This document shows, piece by piece, positions 17,851-29,901 of a stretch of 64,000 nt of DNA. The stretch is from NCBI RefSeq assembly GCF_024198255.1, contig NZ_JAJVKW010000004.1, positions 62,001 to 126,000 of the forward strand. Direction: 5' to 3'. How positions within the stretch are numbered: the first letter of the stretch is position 1; the number at the start of each line of letters is the position of its first letter. The DNA is from Myxococcus guangdongensis (GTDB lineage Bacteria > Myxococcota > Myxococcia > Myxococcales > Myxococcaceae). Below the pieces are notes generated by a model that did no database searches, was not told the origin of the DNA, and saw only the letters and a list, made by a program, of their open reading frames with translations. A program made the position numbers and the translations under genes.

Positions 17851-18786
17851 GACGTCGAGCTCCGCGACCCGCTGGGGCGCGAGCCCGAGCAGCGCCTTCC
17901 CCAGGCGCTCGGCGGCGTCCCCCGCCTGCTTCCGCCAGGCGATGCGCCACGGACGCTCCAGGGGCCCGCTGTCGAGCCTCCGGAGGACCAGGTCACCGCG
18001 CGTGAGGTGGGGCCCGGCGATCCACTCCGACATCACCGCGACGCCCAGGCCCGCTCGCGCCAGGTCCAGCATGGCCTCCGTGAGCGGGATTCGCTCGACG
18101 CGCAGGCGCGGGCGCTCCCGGCCGAAGATTTGATTCACGAACCACACGTCTTGCGCCGTGGGCGTGTGCGACGTCAGCAGGGTCTGCGCCTTGAGGTCCT
18201 CGGCGGTGAAGGTCTTGCGCGCCGCCAGGGGATGGGCTGGGGAGACCAAGAAGACGAGCTCGTCGTGGAAGAGCGGGCGCACCTCGAAGGTGGAGGAGCG
18301 GCGCAGCGGGGAGTGGGTGAGCAGCGCCACGTCGATGTCGCCCGCCTCGAGCGCGGGGAGCGGGGAGCGCGTGTGCTCCACCGCCAGGTCCACCGTGAGC
18401 CGGGGGATGGAGCGGCGCAGCTCCACCAGCAGGGATGGCAACCAGTGATAGGCCGTGTAGCACTCGCACACCAGCCGCAGGCGTACGGGCGGCGCGGCGG
18501 GGGCGCGCACCTCGCGCTCCAGCTCCCCGAACTCGACGAGGAGCTTGCCGGCCCCGGCGACGAGCCGTCGCCCCGCGTCCGTGAGCACCAGCCCGCGCGG
18601 CGTGCGGTCGAACAGGCTGGCCCCCAGCTTGTCCTCGGCGGAGAGCAGGGCGCGGCTGACGGCGGGCTGGGTGAGGTGGAGCAGGGACGCGGCCTGCGCC
18701 GTCGTGCCGGCCGAGGCCAGCGCCATCACCACTCGCAGGTCCTTGATGTCCAGGCGGGTATTCGGAGGCGGAGCGATGTCATCCAT
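17833..18786 (-). CDS. LysR-family transcriptional regulator (MetR-like)
   Basis: 317 residues. The N-terminal winged helix-turn-helix has the classic helix AASLLHLTQPAVSRAL (about 32-47) followed by LGASLFDRT. The C-terminal periplasmic-binding-like effector domain contains the CECYTAYHWLPSLL stretch also seen in MetR-type proteins. It is divergent from the GST gene, and the 103-bp intergenic region carries a T-N11-A palindrome, the usual LysR binding site. It probably controls the GST and represses itself. The effector is unknown. Its tail overlaps the end of the convergent Gfo/Idh gene. Confidence 0.94.
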   Translation of the reverse strand: MDDIAPPPNTRLDIKDLRVVMALASAGTTAQAASLLHLTQPAVSRALLSAEDKLGASLFDRTPRGLVLTDAGRRLVAGAGKLLVEFGELEREVRAPAAPPVRLRLVCECYTAYHWLPSLLVELRRSIPRLTVDLAVEHTRSPLPALEAGDIDVALLTHSPLRRSSTFEVRPLFHDELVFLVSPAHPLAARKTFTAEDLKAQTLLTSHTPTAQDVWFVNQIFGRERPRLRVERIPLTEAMLDLARAGLGVAVMSEWIAGPHLTRGDLVLRRLDSGPLERPWRIAWRKQAGDAAERLGKALLGLAPQRVAELDVSLQRG

Positions 18787-18795
18787 GCATCGAGT

Positions 18796-18823
18796 CTATG
18801 CGAAGGATGCGTTGGACGCATAG
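18796..18823. promoter_or_regulatory. LysR-type operator between lysR-like gene and GST gene
   Basis: ATGCGTTGGACGCAT at 18807-18821 is a perfect 6-3-6 palindrome fitting the LysR consensus T-N11-A (T18808, A18820). A second, overlapping inverted repeat has arms CTATGCG (18796-18802) and CGCATAG (18817-18823), so one half-site is shared and a third lies upstream. This gives two nested site arrangements, as expected for inducer-dependent sliding of a LysR tetramer. It lies 10 bp from the regulator start and about 67 bp before the GST start. Confidence 0.75.
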
Positions 18824-18889
18824 GGCGGCGAGGTCCAGAGTCGTGGGCGTTCCCAGGGGCATCCAGCCCCGCTTCGTGGAGGTATGCCC

Positions 18890-19519
18890 ATGCAGCTGTA
18901 TTTCCTGCCCATGTCCTGCTCGCTCGCGACCCGGATCTCGCTCTACGAGGCCGGCGCGGACGTCCGCTTCATCCCGGTGGACCGCAAGACGAAGCAGACT
19001 GCGGAGGGACAGGATTACCACGAGGTCCATCCGCTGGGGCTCGTCCCGGCGCTGCGCAAGGAGGACGGGGCGGTGCTCTTCGAGAGCGCGGCCATCCTCC
19101 AGTACATCGCCCACCGCTGGCCGGACGCGAAGCTGGCTCCGGTGGACCCCCAGGGCCGCGAGCAGCTCCAGCGCTGGCTGTCCTTCGTCGCCACGGAGCT
19201 GCACAAGGTGGTCTTCGCGCCCGTGTTCGATGTGAACTCGCCGAACGCCGTGAAGGAGTATGCGCTGGCGAAGGCGCCCGCGAGGCTCGACGTCCTGGAG
19301 CATCACCTGTCGGGGCGCGAGTTCCTCCTCGACGCCTTCAGCGTGGCGGATGCCTATTGCTTCGTCGTGCTCAACTGGTGTGGCGCCACGCCGCTGGACC
19401 TGAAGAAGTGGCCCGCGCTGAGCGCCTACGTGTCGCGGCTGCGCGAGCGCCCGAACGTCGCCAGGGCCGTGAAGGAGGAGTGGGCCCTCTATTCGGAACA
19501 CAAGGCCGCCCATCCGTAG
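18890..19519 (+). CDS. Beta-class glutathione S-transferase
   Basis: 209 residues from the second of two in-frame ATGs. GGAGG lies only 1 nt before the first but 7 nt before this one, and this start places the conserved beta-class cysteine exactly at Cys10 (MSCSLATRI). The N-terminal thioredoxin fold contains VPAL and the glutathione-binding ESAAILQYIA motif (about 66). The C-terminal helical domain has the FSVADAYCF hydrophobic staple (about 147). It conjugates glutathione to electrophiles or reduces mixed disulfides in the cytoplasm. It is divergent from, and probably regulated by, the LysR protein. Confidence 0.93.
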   Translation: MQLYFLPMSCSLATRISLYEAGADVRFIPVDRKTKQTAEGQDYHEVHPLGLVPALRKEDGAVLFESAAILQYIAHRWPDAKLAPVDPQGREQLQRWLSFVATELHKVVFAPVFDVNSPNAVKEYALAKAPARLDVLEHHLSGREFLLDAFSVADAYCFVVLNWCGATPLDLKKWPALSAYVSRLRERPNVARAVKEEWALYSEHKAAHP

Positions 19520-19612
19520 CTGCGTAGCGACAGGCTTTGACAAGGGCGGGGCCTGGGATTAGGGATGGACCCAACGCGCATCTGGGGGGCCGGGACGCGC
19601 GAATGAGAGCCC

Positions 19613-22096
19613 ATGACTGCTCGTCCCTTGTCCCTGTGCGTCGCGTGGGTGCTGTGCTCGTGGCTCGGCGCCTGCTCCTCCGGTGGAGCGCCTCCCACCC
19701 CCAATCCCTCCCGTGCCCCCGGGGTGGCCCTGCTCCAGCTCGACACGGTGGTGGTGGAGCCCGGCGCGCCGGTACCCCTGCGCTGCACCGCCGTCGACCC
19801 GGATGGCGATGCCGTGACGTATGTCTTCGATTGGGGTGGCTCGACGAGCCTGGTCACCTCGCCGGAGGTCCCGAGCGGGACGACGTCCGGCGCGGTCGCG
19901 ACCTTCGAGCGGGAAGGGACGCTCCAACTGCGCTGCCGCGCGGTGGACTCCCATGGCACCGCGGGCGAGTGGTCTCCCTCCGTGACGCTGACCGTCCGAG
20001 ACGCCACGCCGCCGGGGACCTGGGCGCTCCAGGTCCGCGTCGTGGGGAAGGGGCGCGTGACGAGCACGCCGGTGGGGCTCGACTGTTCGGAGGCGTGTGA
20101 CGCGCGCTTCGCCACCGGCACGCGCATGACGGTGGAAGCCGAGCCCGCCGAGGGGTGGCGCCTGCTGGAGATGAAGCCCTGCCAGGGCACGGCGCGAAGC
20201 TGCGAGCTGGTCATCGACGGCGACCGGTTCGTGACCGCGCTCTTCGCGCCGGAGACCGACGCGACGCTGTCCTGGCAGCGCTCGGGCGCGCGGCTGCCCG
20301 AGTCGCCGCAGTGGAGTCCCGACGGCACGCGGCTCACCGCGTTGGAGGGGACCTCCAGCGGCGGGCCGCTGCGCATCTGGGACGCGCGGAGCGGCGCGGT
20401 GACGCGGATGATCTTCGCGCCGGCCGACGCGCTCTTCGTCGGGCTCGCGTGGAAGCCGGAGAGCAACACGCTGGCCGCGGGGCTGTCGACGGGCCGCGTG
20501 GTCCTGCTGGACGCGGTGACGGGCGCCACGCTCCGCACGTGGGCCGTCCAGAGTGGAGCCGTGGAGGCGCTCGCGTGGAGCCCGGATGGCACGCGCCTGG
20601 CCACGGCGACGAACGCGAGCAAGGAGGTCCATGTCTGGGACGCCGCCACCGGTGAGCGCGAAGGCGCGCCCCTGACGGCGGTGGACCGCGTGCGTGCGTT
20701 GACGTGGAGCCCGGATGGCGCGCGGCTCGCGATGGAGGCGGGCCGGTGGGGCGGCGCCTTCTCGCAGTGGGTGGAGTTCCACGGCGTGGGGACGCGGGGG
20801 CTGGAGGAACTCTTGGAGATCCCCGGCGGCTTCGCGTGGAGTCCGGACGGGGCGCGCTTCGCGGTGGGCTTCGAGGGCGAGGTGCGGGTCTACCTCACCG
20901 CGGGCTACCGCCTGGAGTCCACGTACAAGGGCGACTGGGGCCGGGCGACGCTGGTGGAGTGGAGCGCGAACGGGCGCTGGCTCGCGGTGGGAGACCCGCT
21001 GCGCAAGCTGTTCGTGCTGGATGCGGCCACGGGCACCGTGCTCGTGGACGCCAGCCAGGCGCCGCCGACGGGCACCGCCACGGGCTACGACGCGCTGAGC
21101 TTCCATCCGACCCAGCCTCGCTTCGCGGTGGTGGATGACCTGCCCACGTCGGTCCTCGATGTCTTCACGATGGACGTGGACAAGGGGACGGTGGTCCGCG
21201 GCGAGCTGCTCGCGCACGACCTCTCGGTGGAGGCCGTGGCGTGGAGTCCGACAGGCGCGATGCTCGCGTCCAGCGGGGGCGAGGGAAAGGTCCAGCTCTG
21301 GGGGCCCGGCGGCGAGTGGTTGCGGACGCTCACCCGTCCCGGCGCGAAGCGGGTGCGGGCGCTCGCCTGGAGCGCGGATGGAGCGCGACTGGCGTCGGGA
21401 GGCGACGACGGCCTCGTTCATCTCTGGAACGCGGCGGACGGGACGCTCGCGCAGCTGCCCATCAGCCAGTCACCGGCGACGCGGGTCATCGACCACGTCG
21501 GCCTGAGCCCGGACGGAACCCTGCTGGCCACGGCGGCGAGCTCGCCGGGGGCGGCCACCGAGCGGGGTGTCATCCGCGTCTTCCGCGTCGGCACGGGCGC
21601 GGAGGTGTTCCGCTTCCCGGAGGGCGAGCGACGGGTCCTGTCGCTGCAGTGGACGCCCCAGGGCCAGCTGGTCGCCACCTTCGTGGATGTCGGCTGGTCC
21701 CTCTGGGACCCCACCACCCGCGAGCTGTCGACCGTCCGTGGGCATGGCGCGGACCTGTTCCGCTCCGCGGCGCTGAGCCCGGATGGGACGCGGCTCGTGT
21801 TGGGCAACAACGTCGGCCTGTTCGTGCGCGAGGTCGCCACGGGCCGCCTCGTCATGTCGGCGTCCACCTCCGTCTGGCCGCTGTCGCTCGCGTGGAGTCC
21901 GGACGGGCGCCGCTTCGTGGGCGGGACGCTGGGCGGCCAGGTCCTGGTCTGGGACACGGCCCGGCTCGAGAGCCCCGCCGACGTCATCGGCTTCCACGAG
22001 AGGGGTGTCTCCGCCGTGTCGTGGCGCTCCTCGGAGGACCTCATCGCCACGGGAGGCGGCGACGTGGCCGTGCGCGTGTGGCGGTTCGTTCCGTGA
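19613..22096 (+). CDS. WD40-repeat lipoprotein with N-terminal Ig-like domains
   Basis: 827 residues. The signal peptide ends with lipobox LGAC (Cys21), predicting a lipoprotein. Residues about 35-125 form a PKD/Ig-like domain (AVDPDGDAVTYVFDWGG), and 135-210 a small beta domain of the kind found in myxobacterial surface proteins. From about 215 to the end at least 13 WD40-type units are visible, marked by AWSPDGTRL-like strands (for example near 228, 270, 320, 362), enough for two seven-bladed propellers. Such proteins act as binding scaffolds at the cell surface. It may be transcribed alone; its stop is 4 bp from a convergent gene. Confidence 0.88.
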   Translation: MTARPLSLCVAWVLCSWLGACSSGGAPPTPNPSRAPGVALLQLDTVVVEPGAPVPLRCTAVDPDGDAVTYVFDWGGSTSLVTSPEVPSGTTSGAVATFEREGTLQLRCRAVDSHGTAGEWSPSVTLTVRDATPPGTWALQVRVVGKGRVTSTPVGLDCSEACDARFATGTRMTVEAEPAEGWRLLEMKPCQGTARSCELVIDGDRFVTALFAPETDATLSWQRSGARLPESPQWSPDGTRLTALEGTSSGGPLRIWDARSGAVTRMIFAPADALFVGLAWKPESNTLAAGLSTGRVVLLDAVTGATLRTWAVQSGAVEALAWSPDGTRLATATNASKEVHVWDAATGEREGAPLTAVDRVRALTWSPDGARLAMEAGRWGGAFSQWVEFHGVGTRGLEELLEIPGGFAWSPDGARFAVGFEGEVRVYLTAGYRLESTYKGDWGRATLVEWSANGRWLAVGDPLRKLFVLDAATGTVLVDASQAPPTGTATGYDALSFHPTQPRFAVVDDLPTSVLDVFTMDVDKGTVVRGELLAHDLSVEAVAWSPTGAMLASSGGEGKVQLWGPGGEWLRTLTRPGAKRVRALAWSADGARLASGGDDGLVHLWNAADGTLAQLPISQSPATRVIDHVGLSPDGTLLATAASSPGAATERGVIRVFRVGTGAEVFRFPEGERRVLSLQWTPQGQLVATFVDVGWSLWDPTTRELSTVRGHGADLFRSAALSPDGTRLVLGNNVGLFVREVATGRLVMSASTSVWPLSLAWSPDGRRFVGGTLGGQVLVWDTARLESPADVIGFHERGVSAVSWRSSEDLIATGGGDVAVRVWRFVP

Positions 22097-22099
22097 GCC

Positions 22100-22870
22100 T
22101 CACCGTGGCATGAGCGAGGCGTCCGGGAGCTCGAATCGCGCGCTCCCGTCACGCGTCGTCACGCGGAAGACCTCCCGGGGGTCGAACGCCTCGGCCAGCG
22201 ACTCCGACGCCGTGCACAGCAGCACCTGGGCATGGCGCGTGGCCTCGCGCACGCGCTGGACGGTGTCCCAGATGGCGGCGGGCGGCGGGTCCGCGTCGGG
22301 GGCCTGGAGGAGCACCAGCGTCCCCACGCCCTGGGGCGCCGCTCCCTCCACGCGCACGCCCCGCAGGAAGCGCCGCATCTGCCACAGCACGCTCTCCAGC
22401 ACGTTGCCCACGTACCAGCGCTCCAGGTCGTCGGTGCTGGTGCCGGGAGGGGGATCTCTCGAGGGCTCCTGGGGCGCCAGCTCCGCCAGCGAGGACTCCT
22501 CGCGAGGCGCGTCCAGGCCCGGGTCCACCAGGAGCGCGGACAACCCCACGAGCAGGTCCGCCAGCTCCCAGCACACCCGCCACGTGTCCGCGCCCGTCCG
22601 CCGCAGCTCGACGCCGTACTCGTCCGTGCCCAGGCCCAGCTCCAACCGGATGGACTCCGCTCCGGGCGCGGCCGGCGAGACGCCCGCCTCCCCCAGGTGT
22701 CGCTGGAGCTGTCCCTCGGCCAGGGCCCGCAGCAGCTCGAACAGGTGGACGAAGTCGCGCGTCGCCGTCCCCTCGGTGTCCACCAGGACACAGATGGCCC
22801 CGGGACGCAGGTCGACCTCCCGCAGGGAGCGGAAGCCCGAGACGCGGAGTCGGTTGAGGTCCGTCGGCAT
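22100..22870 (-). CDS. ATPase-like (AAA/SMC-type) protein lacking catalytic motifs
   Basis: 256 residues. The start LRVSGFRSLREVDLRPG (7-23) is characteristic of RecF/SMC-like predicted ATPases, in which a glycine-rich Walker A loop with GKS/T follows. Here that place reads VLVDTEGTATRDF, with no lysine. Near the C-terminus LVLLQAPDA (about 190) stands where a Walker B LVLLDEPDA is expected, and LLCTASESL replaces the switch-histidine segment (THS). All three ATP-handling motifs are therefore altered while the scaffold and reading frame are kept. The middle is also short for the family. A non-hydrolysing, regulatory pseudo-ATPase is inferred. It converges on the WD40 gene (4 bp). Confidence 0.7.
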   Translation of the reverse strand: MPTDLNRLRVSGFRSLREVDLRPGAICVLVDTEGTATRDFVHLFELLRALAEGQLQRHLGEAGVSPAAPGAESIRLELGLGTDEYGVELRRTGADTWRVCWELADLLVGLSALLVDPGLDAPREESSLAELAPQEPSRDPPPGTSTDDLERWYVGNVLESVLWQMRRFLRGVRVEGAAPQGVGTLVLLQAPDADPPPAAIWDTVQRVREATRHAQVLLCTASESLAEAFDPREVFRVTTRDGSARFELPDASLMPR

Positions 22871-23173
22871 GCCCGCAGCCTATTCCAGCCGCCCGGATGC
22901 GGGAGACCGCCGAGGAGGACCTGGACCGCGAGCATCGAAAGGACGGCACTCGGGGTCGAAGTCGGCGCACAACGTACGAAAGCCGACATCGAGCGCGATG
23001 CAACGCTGCGGGCCGTCGCGGGAGCCATGTTACGGGAGCGTGCCGCGTGTGGTTCCCCGCGGCTGGACGCGCTCTCCCATGACAGGTGTTCTCCCGTGCT
23101 GTGTGCGCGGACCTCGGGTCCGTCGGATGGTTTCCCAGGAGGGACAGTCCTCCTCGCGTGGAGGGCGTGAGCC
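22871..23173. other. Intergenic region before the hybrid-kinase operon, no gene seen
   Basis: About 300 bp between divergent genes. It has no convincing coding frame. Near its right end AGGAGG (23136-23141) and CCTCCT (23148-23153) form an inverted repeat with a 6-nt loop. Promoters for both flanking genes must lie here, but I cannot assign -35/-10 boxes with confidence. Confidence 0.5.
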
Positions 23174-26662
<3,489 letters not shown>

Positions 26663-26680
26663 CCGGGACCTGCTTCGTAC

Positions 26681-27499
26681 ATGGACTCCATGGCCCAGGA
26701 CATCGAGCTGAGGCTCCTGCTCGACGCCATCTATCTGAAGTACCACTACGACTTCCGCCGCTACGCCACGGTGTCGCTGCAGCGGCGGCTGGTGCTCGCG
26801 TCGGAGAACTTCGGCTGCAAGACGCTCTCCCAGCTCCAGGACCGGCTGCTGCATGAGCCGCTCATCTTCCCGGCGCTGCTCGACTACCTCACCGTGCAGG
26901 TGAGCGAGATGTTCCGGGACCCCTCGTACTTCCGCGCGGTGCGCGAGTCCGTGGTGCCGATGCTGCGGACCTATCCGTCGCTGAAGCTGTGGGTCGCGGG
27001 CTGCTCCACCGGCGAGGAGGTGTACTCGCTGGCCATCCTGTTGAAGGAGGAGGGCCTGTTGGAGCGCACGCTCATCTACGCGACGGACATCAACCCCGGC
27101 GCGCTGCAGAGGGCGGAGGCGGGCGTGTACCCGGTGGACCGCATCGCCACCTTCACCCAGAACCACATGGCGTCCGGCGCGCGCGGCTCGTTGTCGGACT
27201 ACTACACGGCGGCGTACGGCAACGCCGTGTTCGACCGCTCGCTCAAGAAGCACGTCGTCTTCTCGGACCACAGCCTCGCGACCGACAGCGTGTTCGCGGA
27301 GGTCCAGTTCCTGTCGTGTCGCAATGTGCTCATCTACTTCGACCGCGAGCTCCAGGAGCGCGCGCTGGGGCTGTTCAAGGAGTCCCTGTGCCGCAAGGGC
27401 TTCCTGGGCCTGGGCGCCCGCGAGTCCATTCGCTTCTCCCAACACGAGTCGGCGTTCTCGGTGGTGTCCCGGGACGACCGCATCTTCCAGAAGGGGTGA
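26681..27499 (+). CDS. CheR-type protein-glutamate methyltransferase
   Basis: 272 residues. The N-terminal helical CheR domain (about 8-75) is followed by the SAM-binding domain with VAGCSTGEEVYSLAILL (about 105-121), YATDINPGAL (about 132) and FLSCRNVLIYF (about 212). The family methylates glutamates on chemoreceptors or receptor-like helices using S-adenosylmethionine. No chemoreceptor, CheA, CheW or CheB is encoded next to it. Its position between two kinases suggests that the target is the coiled-coil region of the upstream hybrid kinase, which is inference. Spacing is 18 bp upstream and 27 bp downstream. No C-terminal TPR extension is present. Confidence 0.94.
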   Translation: MDSMAQDIELRLLLDAIYLKYHYDFRRYATVSLQRRLVLASENFGCKTLSQLQDRLLHEPLIFPALLDYLTVQVSEMFRDPSYFRAVRESVVPMLRTYPSLKLWVAGCSTGEEVYSLAILLKEEGLLERTLIYATDINPGALQRAEAGVYPVDRIATFTQNHMASGARGSLSDYYTAAYGNAVFDRSLKKHVVFSDHSLATDSVFAEVQFLSCRNVLIYFDRELQERALGLFKESLCRKGFLGLGARESIRFSQHESAFSVVSRDDRIFQKG

Positions 27500-27526
27500 C
27501 CGGTGATTGCTCCCAGGAAGGAAAAC

Positions 27527-28651
27527 ATGGAGTCCCCGTCCGCGGTGAAGTGCCTGCTCGTGGATGACCTGGAGGAGAACCTCATCGCGCTGGGCGCGCT
27601 GCTCAAGCGCGACGACGTGGAGGTCCTCCAGGCGCGCTCGGGTGCCGAGGCGCTGGAGCTGCTGCTGGCGCACGAGGACGTGGCGCTGGCGTTCCTCGAC
27701 GTGCAGATGCCGGAGATGGACGGCTTCGAACTGGCGGAGCTGATGCGCGGCATGGCGCGCACGCGGCACATCCCCATCATCTTCGTGACGGCGGGCTCCA
27801 CCGACAAGCGGCGCCTCTTCAAGGGCTACGACACCGGCGCGGTGGACTTCCTCTACAAGCCGCTGGAGCCGCTGGTGCTGCGCAACAAGGCGGAGGTGTT
27901 CTTCCAGCTCCACCGGCAGAAGCAGCAGCTGGCGCGGCAGCTGGACGAGCTGACGGAGACGCTGCGGCTCAACGAGATGTTCACCGCGGTGCTGGGCCAT
28001 GATTTGCGCAACCCGCTGAGCGCGATGCTCACGGCGGCGGACCTGCTGCAGCGGCGCTCGGAGGACGAGCACGTCCGCAAGACGGCGGGCCGCATGTTGT
28101 CGAGCGGCAAGCGCATGGGGCGCATGATTGAGGACGTGCTGGACCTGGCGCGGGCGCGGCTCGCCGGGGGCATCCCGCTCCGGCGCGGGGAGACGGACTT
28201 CGGCGCGCTGGTGCTGCGCATGGTGCAGGAGCACCAGTCGGCCTCGTCGCGGCCCCTCATCGAGGTGTCCCAGGAGGGAGACCTGGTGGGCGACTGGGAC
28301 TCGGACCGGCTCGCGCAGGTGGCGTCGAACCTCATCGGCAACGCGCTCCAGCACGGCGACGCGAGCGCGCCGGTGCAGCTGCGGCTGGATGGGACGGACG
28401 CGGACGCGGTGCGCTTCTCGGTGAGGAACCTGGGCGTCATCCCGCTGGAGCTCCAGGCGCACCTGTTCGACCCGTTCCGGGGAGGCGCCCAGCGACGTGG
28501 GCGCACCGGCGGATTGGGGTTGGGGCTCTACATCGTCCAGCAGATCATCCAGGCCCACCACGGCGCGGTGGAGGTGGAGTCGGGCTCCAGCCTCTACACC
28601 GAGTTCCGGGTGAGCCTGCCGCGCCGGGGCACCGAGGTCATCAAGCTGTAG
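27527..28651 (+). CDS. Response regulator-histidine kinase (REC-HisKA-HATPase)
   Basis: 374 residues from ATG 27527, preceded by AGGAAGGA at 5 nt; a GTG 24 nt upstream lacks a site. The receiver (1-125) has acidic pocket Asp13/Asp14 and phospho-acceptor Asp58 (FLDVQMPEMDG). A short coiled coil (125-150) leads to HisKA with LGHDLRNPLS (His158) and HATPase ending in GGLGLGLYIVQ. There is no membrane segment, so this is a soluble relay kinase, likely receiving phosphate from or co-operating with the upstream hybrid kinase. It converges on the aldo/keto reductase gene with 16 bp between stops. Confidence 0.94.
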   Translation: MESPSAVKCLLVDDLEENLIALGALLKRDDVEVLQARSGAEALELLLAHEDVALAFLDVQMPEMDGFELAELMRGMARTRHIPIIFVTAGSTDKRRLFKGYDTGAVDFLYKPLEPLVLRNKAEVFFQLHRQKQQLARQLDELTETLRLNEMFTAVLGHDLRNPLSAMLTAADLLQRRSEDEHVRKTAGRMLSSGKRMGRMIEDVLDLARARLAGGIPLRRGETDFGALVLRMVQEHQSASSRPLIEVSQEGDLVGDWDSDRLAQVASNLIGNALQHGDASAPVQLRLDGTDADAVRFSVRNLGVIPLELQAHLFDPFRGGAQRRGRTGGLGLGLYIVQQIIQAHHGAVEVESGSSLYTEFRVSLPRRGTEVIKL

Positions 28652-28667
28652 CCTCGGTGGGGCCCGG

Positions 28668-29651
28668 CTATTCGCCACGCAGCACGTCGTTGACGCTGAT
28701 ACCGCGGCCCTTGGGCAGGAGCGCCTCGAGCGCCGCGGTGTCCTCGGGCCGGGGCGTCCACAGGCCGGCCTTGGCGTTGGCGCGCACCTGTTCGGCGGAG
28801 GTGGCGCCGGCGATGACGGAGGCCACGGTGGGCCGGGCCGCCAGTCCTCCCATGGCCACGTCGAGCAGGGAGAGGGAGCGCTCCTTCGCGAAGGTCTCCA
28901 GCTTCTCGATGGCGTCGAAGACCTTGTCGGCGAGCAGTCCGCCCATGTTCCACTGCTTCACGCGGGTGTTCTCACCCGCCTTCGCGCCGCGTTGGTACTT
29001 GCCGGTGAGCAGGCCGCTGGCCAGGGGGAAGTAGGGGAGCAGGCCGATGCCGTGCTCCTGCAGCGCGGGGACCAGGTCCTCCTCCACGCCGCGGCCGATG
29101 AGGCTGTACTCGTTCTGGGCGCTGATGAAGCGCTCCATGCCGCGCGTGCGGGAGAGCCACTCGGCCTCCGTCACCTGCCAGCCCTTGAGGTTGGACGAGC
29201 CGATGTAGCGGACCTTGCCCTCGCGTACGAGCTCGGTGAGCGCGCTCAGGGTCTCCTCGAGCGGCGTCGCCGGGTCTGGCCAGTGGAGCTGGTACAAGTC
29301 GATCCAGTCCGTGCGCAGCCGCCGCAGGGAGCGCTCGATCGCGCGGCGAATGTAGCGACGCGAGCCGCGCGCGCCCCAGTCCGCGCCGTTGTCTCCCTTC
29401 AGGTCGCTGCCGAACTTGGTGGCGAGGATGATGTCGCCCCGGCGCTTGCCCAGCGCCTCGCCGAGCAGCTCCTCCGAGGTGCCGTACGAGTCCGAGGTGT
29501 CGAACAGGGTGATGCCGGCGTCCAGCGCCGCGTCCACGACGGCGCGTGTGCCCTGCGCATCGATGCGCATGCCGAAGTTGTTGCAGCCCAGGCCCACCGT
29601 GGAGACGGTGAGGCCGGAGCGTCCGAGGCGGCGGTAGGTCATCTGGGTCAT
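28668..29651 (-). CDS. Aldo/keto reductase
   Basis: 327 residues with GGAG 5 nt before the ATG. The (beta/alpha)8 NADPH-dependent oxidoreductase has the catalytic tetrad visible as Asp and Tyr in FDTSDSYG (about 50-57), Lys in ATKFG (about 78), and His in QLHWPDP (about 123). The late SVIAGATSAEQVRANAKA segment is the usual cofactor-binding loop. Members of this group (YajO/Kv-beta-like) reduce aldehydes and ketones. It is probably transcribed alone; the 250 bp upstream separate it from the divergent amidohydrolase gene. Confidence 0.94.
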   Translation of the reverse strand: MTQMTYRRLGRSGLTVSTVGLGCNNFGMRIDAQGTRAVVDAALDAGITLFDTSDSYGTSEELLGEALGKRRGDIILATKFGSDLKGDNGADWGARGSRRYIRRAIERSLRRLRTDWIDLYQLHWPDPATPLEETLSALTELVREGKVRYIGSSNLKGWQVTEAEWLSRTRGMERFISAQNEYSLIGRGVEEDLVPALQEHGIGLLPYFPLASGLLTGKYQRGAKAGENTRVKQWNMGGLLADKVFDAIEKLETFAKERSLSLLDVAMGGLAARPTVASVIAGATSAEQVRANAKAGLWTPRPEDTAALEALLPKGRGISVNDVLRGE

Positions 29652-29901
29652 GCGGGCTCCTGTGACTTTGTTCGAGGGGGAAGTGGATGACGTGGTGGGG
29701 CCGTGCCCGTCAAGGCACGAACCCGTGGAGCGCCGTGCCCGGAGCTCTCTTTCCCACGGGGGCGTTCAATCGCGGCGGGGCGATGTCGTTGGCTGAACGC
29801 TCCGAGGGCACCGGACTGCATTCCGCGTCACCCAAGGCGCGGGGGCGCGCTACCCCTGGCGCGGGTGGTGCTCCTTCTCTCCTCGCAGCAGGGAGGTCCT
29901 C

